From the NCBI RefSeq assembly GCF_003610735.1, contig NZ_RAQM01000006.1, forward strand, positions 456,274 to 520,273: a stretch of 64,000 nt of DNA. The letters run 5' to 3'. This DNA is from Tenacibaculum lutimaris. GTDB taxonomy: Bacteria; Bacteroidota; Bacteroidia; Flavobacteriales; Flavobacteriaceae. A program made the translations under genes and the position numbers. The notes under the pieces were generated by a model that was not told the origin of the DNA, did not search any database, and saw only the letters and a list, made by a program, of their open reading frames with translations. The stretch's first letter is position 1, and the number at the start of each line of letters is the position of its first letter. Positions 1 to 9,531 of this stretch are shown one piece after another.

Positions 1-1520
1 CCTCCCGCATTTTTTGGTGTCCAGTCTTCTGGCATTCCATATTTTTCCTTAGGAATAGTATATGGTGTGTTAGGTAACTTATCACAAGGAGACATTTTTA
101 ATTGATTAATTGCTGTAGCATACACAAAAGGTTTAAAGGTAGAACCTACTTGCCTTTTTTGTTGCTCTACTGCATCGTATTTAAAATACTTATGGTTAAT
201 ACCACCAACCCAAGCTTTAATATGACCTGTTTGCGGTTCAATAGATACTAAACCTGAACGTAAGAAATATTTATAATGTCGAATAGAATCATAAGGTGTC
301 ATCACTGTATCACGTTCACCTTTCCATGTGAAAATTCGCATATCTGTTGCGGTATTAAATACCTTATCTATTTCCTTTTCAGATTTACCTTCGGCCTTCA
401 TTCGTTTGTAACGATCTGAGTTTAGTTTAGCTCTTCGTAAAATTCTTTCTATATCTCTCTTATCTATATCATAAAAAGGAGCTGTTTTGTTACGCTTTTG
501 CTCTTTATCAAAATACGTTTGAAGATTAGACATATGTTCTACTACAGCTTCTTCTGCGTATTGTTGCATACGCGAATCAATCGTTGTATAAATTTTTAAT
601 CCATCTTTATAAATATTATACTCTTCACCATTTGCCTTAGGGTGTTCTTTTGCCCAATCTTTTAAATAATTTCGTAAATGCTCTCTAAAATAGGTTGCCA
701 AACCATCACTATGACTTTCAGGAGTGAAATTTATTTTTAAAGGTAACTTTTGTAATGAATCTTTTTGTTGTTCTGTTATAAACCCATTTTTTTCCATTTG
801 AGCAAACACAACATTTCTACGAACTAACGATTTCGCTTTTGAACGTTCTCTATGTGGATTAAACTGCCTTGGGTTTTTTAACATTGCCACTAAAATAGCA
901 GACTCTTGTAAGTCTAAATCTTTAGGTTCTTTTCCAAAATAAATACGAGCTGCTGAACGGATACCTACTGCATTAAAGATGAAGTCTTGAGTATTAAAAT
1001 ACATTGTTACTATTTCTTCTTTGGTATATTGACGCTCTAATTTAACTGCTACTACCCATTCTTTAAGTTTTTGTGATAGTCTTTTAAAAATATTGCTAGA
1101 CCCACCTCTATTAAATAAGTTTTTAGCTAACTGTTGTGTTATTGTACTTGCTCCTCCTGATCTTCCTAAATTGGCAACTGCTCTAGCAGTTCCTCTAAAA
1201 TCGATTCCTGAATGCTCATAAAAACGTTCATCTTCAGTAGCAACTACCGCTTTAATTAAATTTTCTGGTAAATCTTTATATTGAATTGGAGTTCTATTTG
1301 CATTTACATAGTATTTCCCTAAAGTTTTTCCATCTGACGAAATTACTTCTGTTGCTAAATCACTTTTAGGGTTTTCTAATTCTTCAAAAGTAGGTAACGC
1401 ACCAAATACCCCCCATGAGGCCAGCAAAAAAAGAAGACCTAATGTTAGAAAGCCTCCAATAATAATACCCCAAAACCATTTAATATACTTACTAAAATTT
1501 GCTGTTTTTTTCTTTGTCAT
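1..1520 (-). CDS. mrcA: Class A penicillin-binding protein 1A, N-terminal part (cut by window start)
   Basis: Bifunctional peptidoglycan glycosyltransferase/transpeptidase of the inner membrane. The first ~506 residues are visible from an ATG at 1518-1520. A membrane anchor lies at about residues 12-36. The GT51 motifs follow: EDERFYEHSGID at 96-107, with the catalytic Glu, and GGASTITQQLAKNL at 122-135. The visible part ends near the start of the transpeptidase domain, before its SxxK serine, because the gene runs off the window. GldH ends directly against its start codon (stop at 1521), so RicT, gldH and this gene probably form one operon. The family is clear. The 1A-type name follows the usual Flavobacteriia annotation. 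Confidence 0.93.
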   Translation of the reverse strand, partial: MTKKKTANFSKYIKWFWGIIIGGFLTLGLLFLLASWGVFGALPTFEELENPKSDLATEVISSDGKTLGKYYVNANRTPIQYKDLPENLIKAVVATEDERFYEHSGIDFRGTARAVANLGRSGGASTITQQLAKNLFNRGGSSNIFKRLSQKLKEWVVAVKLERQYTKEEIVTMYFNTQDFIFNAVGIRSAARIYFGKEPKDLDLQESAILVAMLKNPRQFNPHRERSKAKSLVRRNVVFAQMEKNGFITEQQKDSLQKLPLKINFTPESHSDGLATYFREHLRNYLKDWAKEHPKANGEEYNIYKDGLKIYTTIDSRMQQYAEEAVVEHMSNLQTYFDKEQKRNKTAPFYDIDKRDIERILRRAKLNSDRYKRMKAEGKSEKEIDKVFNTATDMRIFTWKGERDTVMTPYDSIRHYKYFLRSGLVSIEPQTGHIKAWVGGINHKYFKYDAVEQQKRQVGSTFKPFVYATAINQLKMSPCDKLPNTPYTIPKEKYGMPEDWTPKNAG

Positions 1521-2006
1521 TTATTGTGTTTTTTCAATTCTAAATCCTACATGAGTAATTCCTTCCAGTTCTTCTATGCCTTGAACTTCTCCATTTTTTC
1601 GCATAGCTTGACGAACTTTAAAGGTATAATCTCCTGTGCTTGGAAATGTTATGTTTTCTTTATAAAAAAGTTTATTCTCTTTAATATCTGAAAAACCTTG
1701 TCCTAAAAATTTTCCTGTAACATCTGCCATATCATACTCTAAAGTATCTACAATAACTTGACCGTCTGGAAAATTCATTTGTGTTATTAAGAAAAGATTA
1801 CTGTACTCGTAATCTTTATTATTTCTAAGGTTTATAAAAAGGTTTTTTTTATTTATTGAATCATTAACTGGAAAAGTAAATTGTATTGTATTGGTTCTAT
1901 GCCAAGCACTTTTTGGAAGTGCCACATACTCATCAAAATCACTATTTGAATTACACGATACAATTAGTGTAGCTATAAAAAAAAGTAAACCAATTTTAGT
2001 TCTCAT
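1521..2006 (-). CDS. gldH: Gliding motility lipoprotein GldH
   Basis: Lipoprotein of about 161 residues needed for gliding in Flavobacterium-type cells. It begins with a signal peptide and lipobox (LIVSC, Cys at about residue 18), followed by the acidic linker usual in this phylum. The body has the GldH pattern: a WHR-like segment near the N-terminus, then beta-rich sequence containing FPDGQ and GDYTFKVRQAMR. The start is the ATG at 2004-2006. Reading further upstream in this frame runs back into the RicT gene and would put a charged non-signal sequence in front of the lipoprotein signal. The gene overlaps the 3' end of RicT by 11 bp, so translational coupling is likely. Gliding is not proven by this gene alone. 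Confidence 0.88.
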   Translation of the reverse strand: MRTKIGLLFFIATLIVSCNSNSDFDEYVALPKSAWHRTNTIQFTFPVNDSINKKNLFINLRNNKDYEYSNLFLITQMNFPDGQVIVDTLEYDMADVTGKFLGQGFSDIKENKLFYKENITFPSTGDYTFKVRQAMRKNGEVQGIEELEGITHVGFRIEKTQ

Positions 2007-3429
2007 TATTGGGGTTGTTTTTAGTATCGCTATTGTTCTTTTTACGTTGGTTATTATTCCTTCTTCTCGGGTTTCTAGGTTTTTTTTGTTGTCCTTGAGT
2101 TGGCTTTTCTGTTGTACCTCCTTCTGGTTTTGGTTTCCTATTTCTAGGATTATTTTTAGGTCTTGGCTTTCTATTGTCAACTCTTTTTTTCTCTGGTTTC
2201 GGTTCTCCTTCTACCTTTTTTACCTGCTTAGCTTGAGGTTTCTTTGTCGTTTTAGGAATAGAAGCCTGATTCTCTGTTTTTTTGTTTACAGGTTTTTTTG
2301 GCCTTCTTCTGTTATTTCGACCTTTTTTAGGAGTATCAAAACGTGTTAAACTATCTTGACCTACAACATTTTCAAAATCTATCGGAGTTTCCTCTGCTAT
2401 CTCTAATTCATATTCTTCTAACGGCAAAGCAAGTTCATTATTTTTATTTAATTCAATAATCTCTTGAACTTGATCTAACGATAATTTATACCATTTGAAA
2501 CTTTCTTCTTTATAAGTATACCAAAGTAATTTTTTAAAGATGTCCATTTTTACAAAAACGGCATCTCCTTTTTCTGTTTTTAAAACTTTATCTTGCTTTG
2601 GGAAGCTTTGTAACGCATCTAAATACGTGTCTAATTCATAGTTTAAACAGCATTTTAACTTACCACATTGTCCTGCTAATTTTAACGGATTTAGCGACAA
2701 TTGCTGATACCTAGCAGCAGCAGTATTTACTTTTCTAAAATCGGTTAACCAAGTAGAACAACATAGCTCTCTACCACAAGACCCTACACCCCCTAAACGA
2801 GCTGCTTCTTGACGCATACCTACCTGACGCATTTCTACACGAATAGAAAAAGCGCTTGCTAAATCACGAATTAACTGACGAAAATCTACACGATCATCGG
2901 CTGTATAATAAAAAGTAGCTTTGGTTGCGTCTCCTTGGTATTCAACATCTGAAAGTTTCATTTTCAACCCTAAACGACTGATAATTTCTCTTCCTTTTCG
3001 TTGTGTTTCTGGCTCTCTTCCTCTAGCTTCTTGCCAAACATCGATGTCTTTTTGTGAAGCTTTTCTGTAAATTTTCTTTACTTCCTCACTATCTACAGTA
3101 ATTTTCTTCTTTTTCATTTGAACTCTCACAAGTTCTCCTGCTAAAGAAACTACTCCTACATCGTGACCCGATGAACCTTCTACCGCAACCACATCTCCCA
3201 TGGAAATGGTTAGGTTTTCAGGATTTTTATAAAAGTGTTTTCGACCGTTTTTAAAACGGACTTCAAAAATATTAAATGGTGCTTCACCCGTAGGTAAAGT
3301 CATATTCGATAACCAATCAAAAACAGCAAGCTTATTTCCGCTTCCACAAGTACCTGTTGCACAATTTCCATTGCTCTTACATCCTTTAGGCACACCGTCT
3401 TTGTTAGTTGAGCAACTGCTACAACTCAT
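1996..3429 (-). CDS. ricT: PSP1-domain protein, RicT family, with long basic tail
   Basis: Protein of 477 residues with the PSP1 C-terminal domain, seen as GVGSCGRELCCSTWL followed by GQCGKLKCCLNYE. These Cys pairs bind an iron-sulfur cluster in Bacillus RicT, part of a complex acting in RNA processing and development. Extra N-terminal cysteines are present (CSSCSTNKDG, then a Cys every few residues to about 29). From about residue 365 a Lys/Arg/Asn/Pro-rich, disordered tail of ~110 residues follows, probably for RNA binding. The gene lies upstream of gldH with an 11 bp overlap. The family call is firm. Its role in this phylum is not established, and the tail is lineage-specific. Confidence 0.85.
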   Translation of the reverse strand: MSCSSCSTNKDGVPKGCKSNGNCATGTCGSGNKLAVFDWLSNMTLPTGEAPFNIFEVRFKNGRKHFYKNPENLTISMGDVVAVEGSSGHDVGVVSLAGELVRVQMKKKKITVDSEEVKKIYRKASQKDIDVWQEARGREPETQRKGREIISRLGLKMKLSDVEYQGDATKATFYYTADDRVDFRQLIRDLASAFSIRVEMRQVGMRQEAARLGGVGSCGRELCCSTWLTDFRKVNTAAARYQQLSLNPLKLAGQCGKLKCCLNYELDTYLDALQSFPKQDKVLKTEKGDAVFVKMDIFKKLLWYTYKEESFKWYKLSLDQVQEIIELNKNNELALPLEEYELEIAEETPIDFENVVGQDSLTRFDTPKKGRNNRRRPKKPVNKKTENQASIPKTTKKPQAKQVKKVEGEPKPEKKRVDNRKPRPKNNPRNRKPKPEGGTTEKPTQGQQKKPRNPRRRNNNQRKKNNSDTKNNPNNEN

Positions 3430-3598
3430 ACAATAGTATATTTTTAAAAGCTTTTTAAACCTGTAGTTTATACAGTATCAAAAAGCATTTTTTATTATTG
3501 ACTTTCAACTAGATAAAATCTTTTTTATCACGTCTTTCCTTAATCTGTAAAGATACATATTCTGATGAAAAGTGAAAATCGATTTTTTGTTAAAAGAA

Positions 3599-3632
3599 AA
3601 CCGCTACTTTTATCGTAAAAGCAGCGGTTTTT
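3599..3632 (-). terminator. Intrinsic terminator after glnS
   Basis: Inverted repeat with stem CCGCT, one mismatch, then CTTTTA pairing with TAAAAG and AGCGG, loop TCG. It is flanked by A-runs on one side and T-runs on the other, so it can work in both directions. It lies just downstream of the glnS stop on the minus strand. Confidence 0.8.
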
Positions 3633-3655
3633 TATTATTAATTCTAATATTTTTT

Positions 3656-5347
3656 CTAGTTATTCTTTTTTGCCCAAGTATCACGTAAACCTACTGTTTT
3701 GTTGAATACTAAAGCTTCTGAAGTTGAATCATCATCCACATTAAAATACCCTAAACGTTGAAATTGGAAACGGTCTCCAATCTTTGCCGTTTGCAAACTA
3801 GGCTCAACGTAAGCAGTAATTTTCTCCAACGAATTCGGGTTTAAAAACTCCATAAAATCTTTGTCTTTATGACTGTCTGGAGCTTCATCTAAAAATAAAC
3901 GATCGTACGCTCTTACCTCAGCTTTTACTGCGTGCTTTTTCGACACCCAATGAATCGTTCCTTTTACTTTACGCTTACTTTCTTCTGTTCCGCTTCCTGA
4001 TTTACTTAACGGATCGTACGTACAGTGGATTTCAGTAATATTTCCATTTTCGTCTTTTATACAAGATTCTCCTTTTATGATATAAGCATTCTTTAAACGA
4101 ACTTCTTTACCAATGGTTAAACGGAAATATTTCTTATTTGCTTCTTCTTTAAAATCGTCTCTTTCAATGTACAATTCTTTTGAAAAAGGCACTTCTCTTG
4201 ATCCTGAGTTTTCATCTTCAGGATTATTTTCTGCAATTAAAATTTCCTCTTCTCCTTCAGGATAGTTCGTAATTACCAACTTCACAGGATCTAAAACTGC
4301 CATTACTCTGTTCGCCGTTTTGTTTAAATCTTCACGGATTTTAAACTCTAACAACGCTACATCAATCACATTTTCACGTTTTGAAACCCCTACAGTTTCC
4401 ACGAAACTACGGATAGAAGCAGGTGTATAACCACGACGACGTAACCCTGAAATAGTTGGCATGCGTGGATCATCCCATCCAGAAACAACACCTTCTTCTA
4501 CCAACTTCATCAGCTTACGCTTACTCATCACTGTATAGCTTAAGTTTAAACGTGAAAACTCACGTTGTTTTGGTGGTAATGGATATTCTGATTGACTATA
4601 CTCATACACATTATCTCTAAACCAATTGTAAAGCTCACGGTGAGGTTTAAATTCTAATGAACATAACGAGTGTGAAATTTGCTCTATATAATCACTTTCA
4701 CCATGCGTCCAATCGTACATTGGGTAAATTACCCAATCGTTTCCTGTACGGTGGTGTGCCTTTTTTAAGATACGATACATAATAGGGTCACGCATTAACA
4801 TGTTTGGTGAAGTCATATCAATTTTAGCACGTAAAACATGCGAACCTTCATCAAACTCACCATTTTTCATGCGTGTGAATAAATCTAGGTTTTCTTCTAC
4901 ACTTCTGTCACGATAAGGACCTGCAACTCCTGGTTGCGTTGGTGTTCCTTTTTGTTCAGCCATTGCTTCTGAAGATTGACTATCTACATACGCTTTTCCA
5001 TCTTTAATTAATTGAACTGCCCAATCATAAAGCTGCTGGAAATAATCAGAAGAATAACATTCGTTTTCCCATTGATACCCTAACCAAGCTACATCGCGCT
5101 TAATAGCATCTACATACTCTTGCTCTTCTTTTGCTGGGTTGGTATCATCAAAACGAAGGTTTACAGGAGCGTTGTACTTTTCTCCTAAACCAAAACTTAT
5201 ACCAATAGCTTTAGTATGCCCAATGTGTAAATACCCATTTGGTTCTGGTGGAAAACGAAAACGTAAATTTTCTTTTGGCATTCCGTTTGCCAAATCCTCT
5301 TCAATAATTTGCTCTAAAAAATTCAATGATTTCTTTTCTTCTGACAT
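3656..5347 (-). CDS. glnS: Glutaminyl-tRNA synthetase
   Basis: Cytoplasmic class I synthetase that charges tRNA-Gln with glutamine. At 563 residues it has the usual bacterial GlnRS length. The HIGH signature is at 41-44 inside PPEPNGYLHIGHTKA and the KMSKS-like VMSKRK is at 273-278, followed by the C-terminal beta-barrel anticodon-binding part. Glutamine-type features, such as the NLRFDDTNP stretch, distinguish it from GltX. It stands alone on the minus strand, with a terminator downstream and a 204 bp gap to the M1 peptidase upstream. Confidence 0.96.
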   Translation of the reverse strand: MSEEKKSLNFLEQIIEEDLANGMPKENLRFRFPPEPNGYLHIGHTKAIGISFGLGEKYNAPVNLRFDDTNPAKEEQEYVDAIKRDVAWLGYQWENECYSSDYFQQLYDWAVQLIKDGKAYVDSQSSEAMAEQKGTPTQPGVAGPYRDRSVEENLDLFTRMKNGEFDEGSHVLRAKIDMTSPNMLMRDPIMYRILKKAHHRTGNDWVIYPMYDWTHGESDYIEQISHSLCSLEFKPHRELYNWFRDNVYEYSQSEYPLPPKQREFSRLNLSYTVMSKRKLMKLVEEGVVSGWDDPRMPTISGLRRRGYTPASIRSFVETVGVSKRENVIDVALLEFKIREDLNKTANRVMAVLDPVKLVITNYPEGEEEILIAENNPEDENSGSREVPFSKELYIERDDFKEEANKKYFRLTIGKEVRLKNAYIIKGESCIKDENGNITEIHCTYDPLSKSGSGTEESKRKVKGTIHWVSKKHAVKAEVRAYDRLFLDEAPDSHKDKDFMEFLNPNSLEKITAYVEPSLQTAKIGDRFQFQRLGYFNVDDDSTSEALVFNKTVGLRDTWAKKNN

Positions 5348-5496
5348 TCTGAATTGTTAATTGTCTTTGTTCAATCTTCTGTAATTTCTTCCATCAATCC
5401 CTCTTAAAAGAATTTATTGGTGAAATTAAGCCACAAAATTACATAGAATCTGTGAGATATTTACACAAAGAAAACTAAGGATTAAACTTTTACAAC

Positions 5497-5532
5497 AAAA
5501 AAACGGAAACCTAAACAAGTTTCCGTTTTTTT
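5497..5532 (-). terminator. Intrinsic terminator after M1 peptidase gene
   Basis: Perfect stem ACGGAAAC (5503-5510) with GTTTCCGT (5519-5526), flanked by seven A and seven T, just after the stop of the gene that ends at 5552 on the minus strand. Confidence 0.85.
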
Positions 5533-5551
5533 ATTTTTATACAATTCGGTT

Positions 5552-7405
5552 TTATTTACCGTAAGAATTGTTTGCCTGATTTACATCTGCCATTAATTTA
5601 GACGGATCAATTTCAACTGATTTCACATCCTTTTGGGTTGTAAAAGTATATGTTGGATGTGCAAAAGTCCAATCGGTAATAACTGTAGCGTTGGTTGGTT
5701 TTTCTCCACGCATCATACGTAACGGAATATTGAATGATTCTTTTGAACCATCTGTATACGTTACCTCAACATCAATAGGCATTGGCATTTGACCAATACG
5801 CTCTAAGGTAATTACTTTTCCATTAACAGACTTAATTCCGTAATCAATAGTATGTGTTGTTTGAGTCCATTCATTTAAATACCAATCTAACTGAAGTCCT
5901 GAAACTTTTTCGGCTGTACGCTTAATGTCGTTGGGTGTTGGGTGTTTAAACGCAAAATCTTCAAAATACTTTTTTAAGGTTTTTGCTACATTTTCTTCCC
6001 CAATAATATATTCTAATTGTGATAAGAAAATGTTCCCTTTAGAATAACTTGCAACTCCATATGCTGTATTAGTATGATATCTATCAGCATGCGTTGTTAA
6101 AGGCTCTTCAATATTATTTCCCACCACATAATTGTATCCTCTGTAAGAACCAGCATGCGGATTTTCTTTTCCTTCTCTTAAGATTTCATTTTCTGCTTTG
6201 TTTGAAATATAGGTTGTAAACCCTTCATCCATCCAAGGGTGCTTGCTTTCGTTCGTTGCTAATAAGAATTGGAACCAAGTATGCGCTAATTCGTGTGCTG
6301 TTACACCAAATAAGCTTCCCCATTTACGTTGCCCAGTAATTAGTGTACACATTGCATACTCCATACCTCCATCTCCTCCTTGGATAACTGAGTATTGCTT
6401 GTACGGATACTCACCTATATGCTTACTGAAATACTCCATTAACTCAGCTGTTTTTGGTTGTAACTTCTTCCAGTTTGCTAAATATTCAGCATCTAATGTT
6501 TTTTTGTATAAGAAATGTAAATCGATACCGTTTTTCATTTTATATGTATCGTGAATAAACTCCGGATCTGCCCCCCATGTAAAATCATGTACATCTGGTG
6601 CTGTAAATTTCCAAGTTAATTTATCTCCTGAAGGAAGGTTTAATGGTTGCTTTTTATCTTCGTAACCATGACCTACTTCTTGTGGATTTTGTACATATCC
6701 TGTTCCTCCAACTACATAGTTCTTGTCAATATGTAATGTTACATCAAAATTACCCCAAACTCCGTGAAACTCTCTTCCTAAGTATGGTGGTGTATGCCAA
6801 CCTTCAAAATCGTATTCTGCCATTTTAGGATACCATTGTGTCATAGACAAAGCTACTCCCTCTGCACTATTACGCCCTGAACGACGGATTTGTTTTGGTA
6901 CTTGAGCATCAAAAATCATATCAAAAGTTACGCTTTGCCCTGGTTGAATTGGCTCATTTAACGTAACCTCTAAAATAGTTCCAACAGTTTCATGGTTTAC
7001 CGCTGTTCCATTTTGTTTTAAAGAGTTTACTTTGATATATCCTATTTCTGATGGTGATAATTTACTAATTCTGTCTCCTACTCTTCTATCTGGATCTTGA
7101 ATGTTTCTCGAGCGAACATCCATTTGAGAGTTAGGCTGAAAAGCATTAAAGTATAAATGATAAAACACTTTATCTAACACATCTGGTGAATTATTTGTGT
7201 ACACCAGTTTTTGAATTCCTTTGTATTGATAGGTTTTTACATCCATATCAATATCCATTGTATAATCTACATGCTGTTGCCAATAGCCATTATTGGTAGT
7301 TTGCTTATTCTCATGTGCTTTTACCACATTAGTATCAGTGCCGTTTTTCATTGTAGCACATGAAACTATTGGCAATAATAAAAGGCTAAAAATTATTTTC
7401 TTCAT
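5552..7405 (-). CDS. M1 family zinc aminopeptidase, lipoprotein
   Basis: Extracytoplasmic zinc metallopeptidase of 617 residues. The signal peptide ends in a lipobox (PIVSC, Cys 16), so the protein is lipid-anchored. The M1 core is complete: the exopeptidase motif appears as GGMEY at 346-350, the zinc site HELAH is at 371-375, and the third ligand is Glu394 in WMDEG. The family cleaves N-terminal residues from peptides. The protein ends with an immunoglobulin-like C-terminal domain rather than the long ERAP1 domain, as in short M1 enzymes. A small membrane-protein gene lies directly upstream (ends at 7407, one base before this start), so the two are probably cotranscribed. Confidence 0.92.
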   Translation of the reverse strand: MKKIIFSLLLLPIVSCATMKNGTDTNVVKAHENKQTTNNGYWQQHVDYTMDIDMDVKTYQYKGIQKLVYTNNSPDVLDKVFYHLYFNAFQPNSQMDVRSRNIQDPDRRVGDRISKLSPSEIGYIKVNSLKQNGTAVNHETVGTILEVTLNEPIQPGQSVTFDMIFDAQVPKQIRRSGRNSAEGVALSMTQWYPKMAEYDFEGWHTPPYLGREFHGVWGNFDVTLHIDKNYVVGGTGYVQNPQEVGHGYEDKKQPLNLPSGDKLTWKFTAPDVHDFTWGADPEFIHDTYKMKNGIDLHFLYKKTLDAEYLANWKKLQPKTAELMEYFSKHIGEYPYKQYSVIQGGDGGMEYAMCTLITGQRKWGSLFGVTAHELAHTWFQFLLATNESKHPWMDEGFTTYISNKAENEILREGKENPHAGSYRGYNYVVGNNIEEPLTTHADRYHTNTAYGVASYSKGNIFLSQLEYIIGEENVAKTLKKYFEDFAFKHPTPNDIKRTAEKVSGLQLDWYLNEWTQTTHTIDYGIKSVNGKVITLERIGQMPMPIDVEVTYTDGSKESFNIPLRMMRGEKPTNATVITDWTFAHPTYTFTTQKDVKSVEIDPSKLMADVNQANNSYGK

Positions 7406-7406
7406 A

Positions 7407-7811
7407 TTAAACTGGTTTAATTCCCATTGAGGTTAGTGTTCTTTTCAAACTCTTTAATTCTTCTTCATTTTTTAATATTGGAAAACTACGTCTTTTTCCG
7501 TTTTGTAACTTTAAAAAAATACGTTCTCTTCCGTAAGCTACTTTTGTTTCTAGTCCTGCTATTTCTTTTAATGAATATTTAGACTTCCACGATCTTTTTA
7601 CAACGTAATACAATATTACTGCTACTGAAACTAAAGCCAATAGAAACATAAAACTAAACAATAATTCATTATTTTGATAACTCATTAAGTATAGTTGAAC
7701 TCCCATATTAACACCGTTAACAAACATTAAAATTACAACTAACCAAGAATGCTTAGGTACTTCGTCTTTAATAGTTAGTTCTTCTGTTTTTTTATTGAAC
7801 TCTAATTGCAT
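7407..7811 (-). CDS. Small membrane protein of unknown function
   Basis: About 134 residues starting at the ATG 7809-7811 (MQLEFNKKTEELTI). A longer reading from an upstream ATG at 7844 would run into the terminator hairpin of the next gene and is unlikely. Two hydrophobic helices lie at about residues 20-45 and 50-75, followed by a charged cytoplasmic-type tail with a KLQNGKRR segment that looks like a PH-like fold. It is one base from the M1 peptidase gene and probably its operon partner. I do not recognise a named family. Confidence 0.7.
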   Translation of the reverse strand: MQLEFNKKTEELTIKDEVPKHSWLVVILMFVNGVNMGVQLYLMSYQNNELLFSFMFLLALVSVAVILYYVVKRSWKSKYSLKEIAGLETKVAYGRERIFLKLQNGKRRSFPILKNEEELKSLKRTLTSMGIKPV

Positions 7812-7828
7812 AGCTTTTTCATTATAAC

Positions 7829-7861
7829 AAAAAAAGAGCATCAAAAAATAATGCTCTTTTT
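7829..7861 (-). terminator. Intrinsic terminator after S8 protease gene
   Basis: Stem AAAAAGAGCAT (7831-7841) with ATGCTCTTTTT (from 7851), separated by an A-rich loop. It lies between the S8 protease stop and the next minus-strand gene. Confidence 0.85.
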
Positions 7862-7880
7862 TAGCTAATTTATATTAGTC

Positions 7881-9521
7881 TTATTTTCTTCCGTTAACCA
7901 TTCTATCAGCCATTCTAACTGCATTGTAAGCGTTTACAACACGTCCTGAAACTGATAATTCTGAGAAAGGAACTTTTACAGGCTCATTACCATATCTAGC
8001 TCCTGTTCCTGGTTTTACAACTTCAAAATCAATCTTAGTTCCTGAATTCATTAAGATGTGCTTTACTTGACTTGCTGTTAATTTAGGATAGTAAGAACGT
8101 ACTAATGCTGCTACCCCTGCTGCTGCTGGAGAAGCCATAGAAGTTCCGTTGAATTTCTTGTACTCATTGTCAGGAGTAGTTGAATATACTTGCACTCCTG
8201 GAGCAAATACATCTACATTCTTTTTACCGTAGTTAGAGAATGTTGCTGGTAAATTCTCATTGTAATTAGCGCTCATTGCACCAATTGTTAAGAAGTTATC
8301 TGCAACCTCAGTTAATAAATCTGGAGCATCGTTAGGGAATGTTTTTTCAACATCAATGTTTTTACCATCATTTCCTGCTGCGTTTACAATTAATACGTCT
8401 TTAGAAGCCGCATACTTAATTGCATCGTAAACCCACTCTTTGTTTGGTGAAAATGCTTTACCAAAACTTGTGTTGATTACTTTTGCTCCATTATCAACTG
8501 CATAACGAATACCTAACGCTACGTCTTTATCATACTCATCTCCGTCAGAAACTGAACGAACTGCCATAATTTTTACGTTATTAGCAACACCATCCATACC
8601 TTTACCATTGCTACGAGTTGCACCAACAATTCCTGATACGTGAGAACCGTGAGCTTCTCCTTTTTCAGAGTGCCCTGTGTTACCGTTTCCATATCCTGGC
8701 TTATCGTTAATATCGTAAGCATTGTCTCCTACTACTGTACGGTAATCTGTTTTTAAGTTTTCTCCATCAATTGTTTTTTGAGCATTTTTAATACCTTTTT
8801 CAAAGTACTCTTTTGCTTCAGTTAACGAATCAAAGTATCCTAACATTCTAGTTGCAAATTCCTTTGCATTACCTATCATTGGATCGTTTGTATTGATAGC
8901 CTCAACTTCCTCTTTTGTGTAAGAAGATTTTCCGAAGTATTTTGTTAATGCTTTATCAGACTCAATTGCTCCTGTTTTTAAGTTACCGTAGCGACCAACT
9001 GTTTTCTTAGCTTCATCTACTTTTTCAGCTTGAAAAGCTTTTACTTCTGCTAAGGTTTCAGCATCTGCAACTTCTGGCTTCATTAAAATACGCTCGTACT
9101 CTAAGTGCTCTTTATATGAATCTCCTAAAAAGTTCCATCCGTTGATATCATCAACATAACCATTTTTATCATTGTCTTTTCCATCTCCTGCAACTTCTTT
9201 GGTGTTTACCCAAGCTACATCTACTAAATCTTCGTGTTTTAAATCAGTACCCGAATCAACTACACCAACAACAACCTCAACATGTTTTTTTCCTTTTAAG
9301 AATTCATACGCTTTGTTAACGCTCATTCCAGGAATTGTATCAGTTGCTAAATCTAAGTGTTGCCAGTTTTCTTGTTCATAATCTGTTAACTCAGCTTTTT
9401 TTGCTGGAATATTAACTACTGTATTGCTTCCTGCTGGTACAGGGATTTTGCTTACTGTGTTACAACTAGCTAAAGTAGCTACTGCAATTGCCGAGTAAAA
9501 TACGGGCTTTAAAACTCTCAT
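7881..9521 (-). CDS. Subtilisin-like S8 serine protease, lipoprotein with long insertion
   Basis: Secreted serine endopeptidase of 546 residues. The N-terminal signal has a lipobox (TLASC, Cys 20). The catalytic triad is visible: Asp89 in VVDSGTD, His291 in HGSHVSG and Ser461 in NGTSMASP, with the oxyanion Asn in AAGND (~384). The spacing between Asp and His is about 200 residues, against roughly 30-40 in plain subtilisins, because of a charged, mostly helical insertion at about 130-285. That region begins with a Ca-site-like DGKDNDKNGYVDD. The gene follows the metallo-hydrolase gene with a 10 bp gap, so the two are likely one transcript. Confidence 0.92.
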   Translation of the reverse strand: MRVLKPVFYSAIAVATLASCNTVSKIPVPAGSNTVVNIPAKKAELTDYEQENWQHLDLATDTIPGMSVNKAYEFLKGKKHVEVVVGVVDSGTDLKHEDLVDVAWVNTKEVAGDGKDNDKNGYVDDINGWNFLGDSYKEHLEYERILMKPEVADAETLAEVKAFQAEKVDEAKKTVGRYGNLKTGAIESDKALTKYFGKSSYTKEEVEAINTNDPMIGNAKEFATRMLGYFDSLTEAKEYFEKGIKNAQKTIDGENLKTDYRTVVGDNAYDINDKPGYGNGNTGHSEKGEAHGSHVSGIVGATRSNGKGMDGVANNVKIMAVRSVSDGDEYDKDVALGIRYAVDNGAKVINTSFGKAFSPNKEWVYDAIKYAASKDVLIVNAAGNDGKNIDVEKTFPNDAPDLLTEVADNFLTIGAMSANYNENLPATFSNYGKKNVDVFAPGVQVYSTTPDNEYKKFNGTSMASPAAAGVAALVRSYYPKLTASQVKHILMNSGTKIDFEVVKPGTGARYGNEPVKVPFSELSVSGRVVNAYNAVRMADRMVNGRK

Positions 9522-9531
9522 AATCTCTATC

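Noticed and set aside
1891..2349. 152-residue plus-strand ORF opposite the RicT and gldH genes
   Set aside because: Low-complexity, Ser/Phe-rich product that mirrors the basic tail of RicT; no start signal, and both opposite-strand genes are secure.
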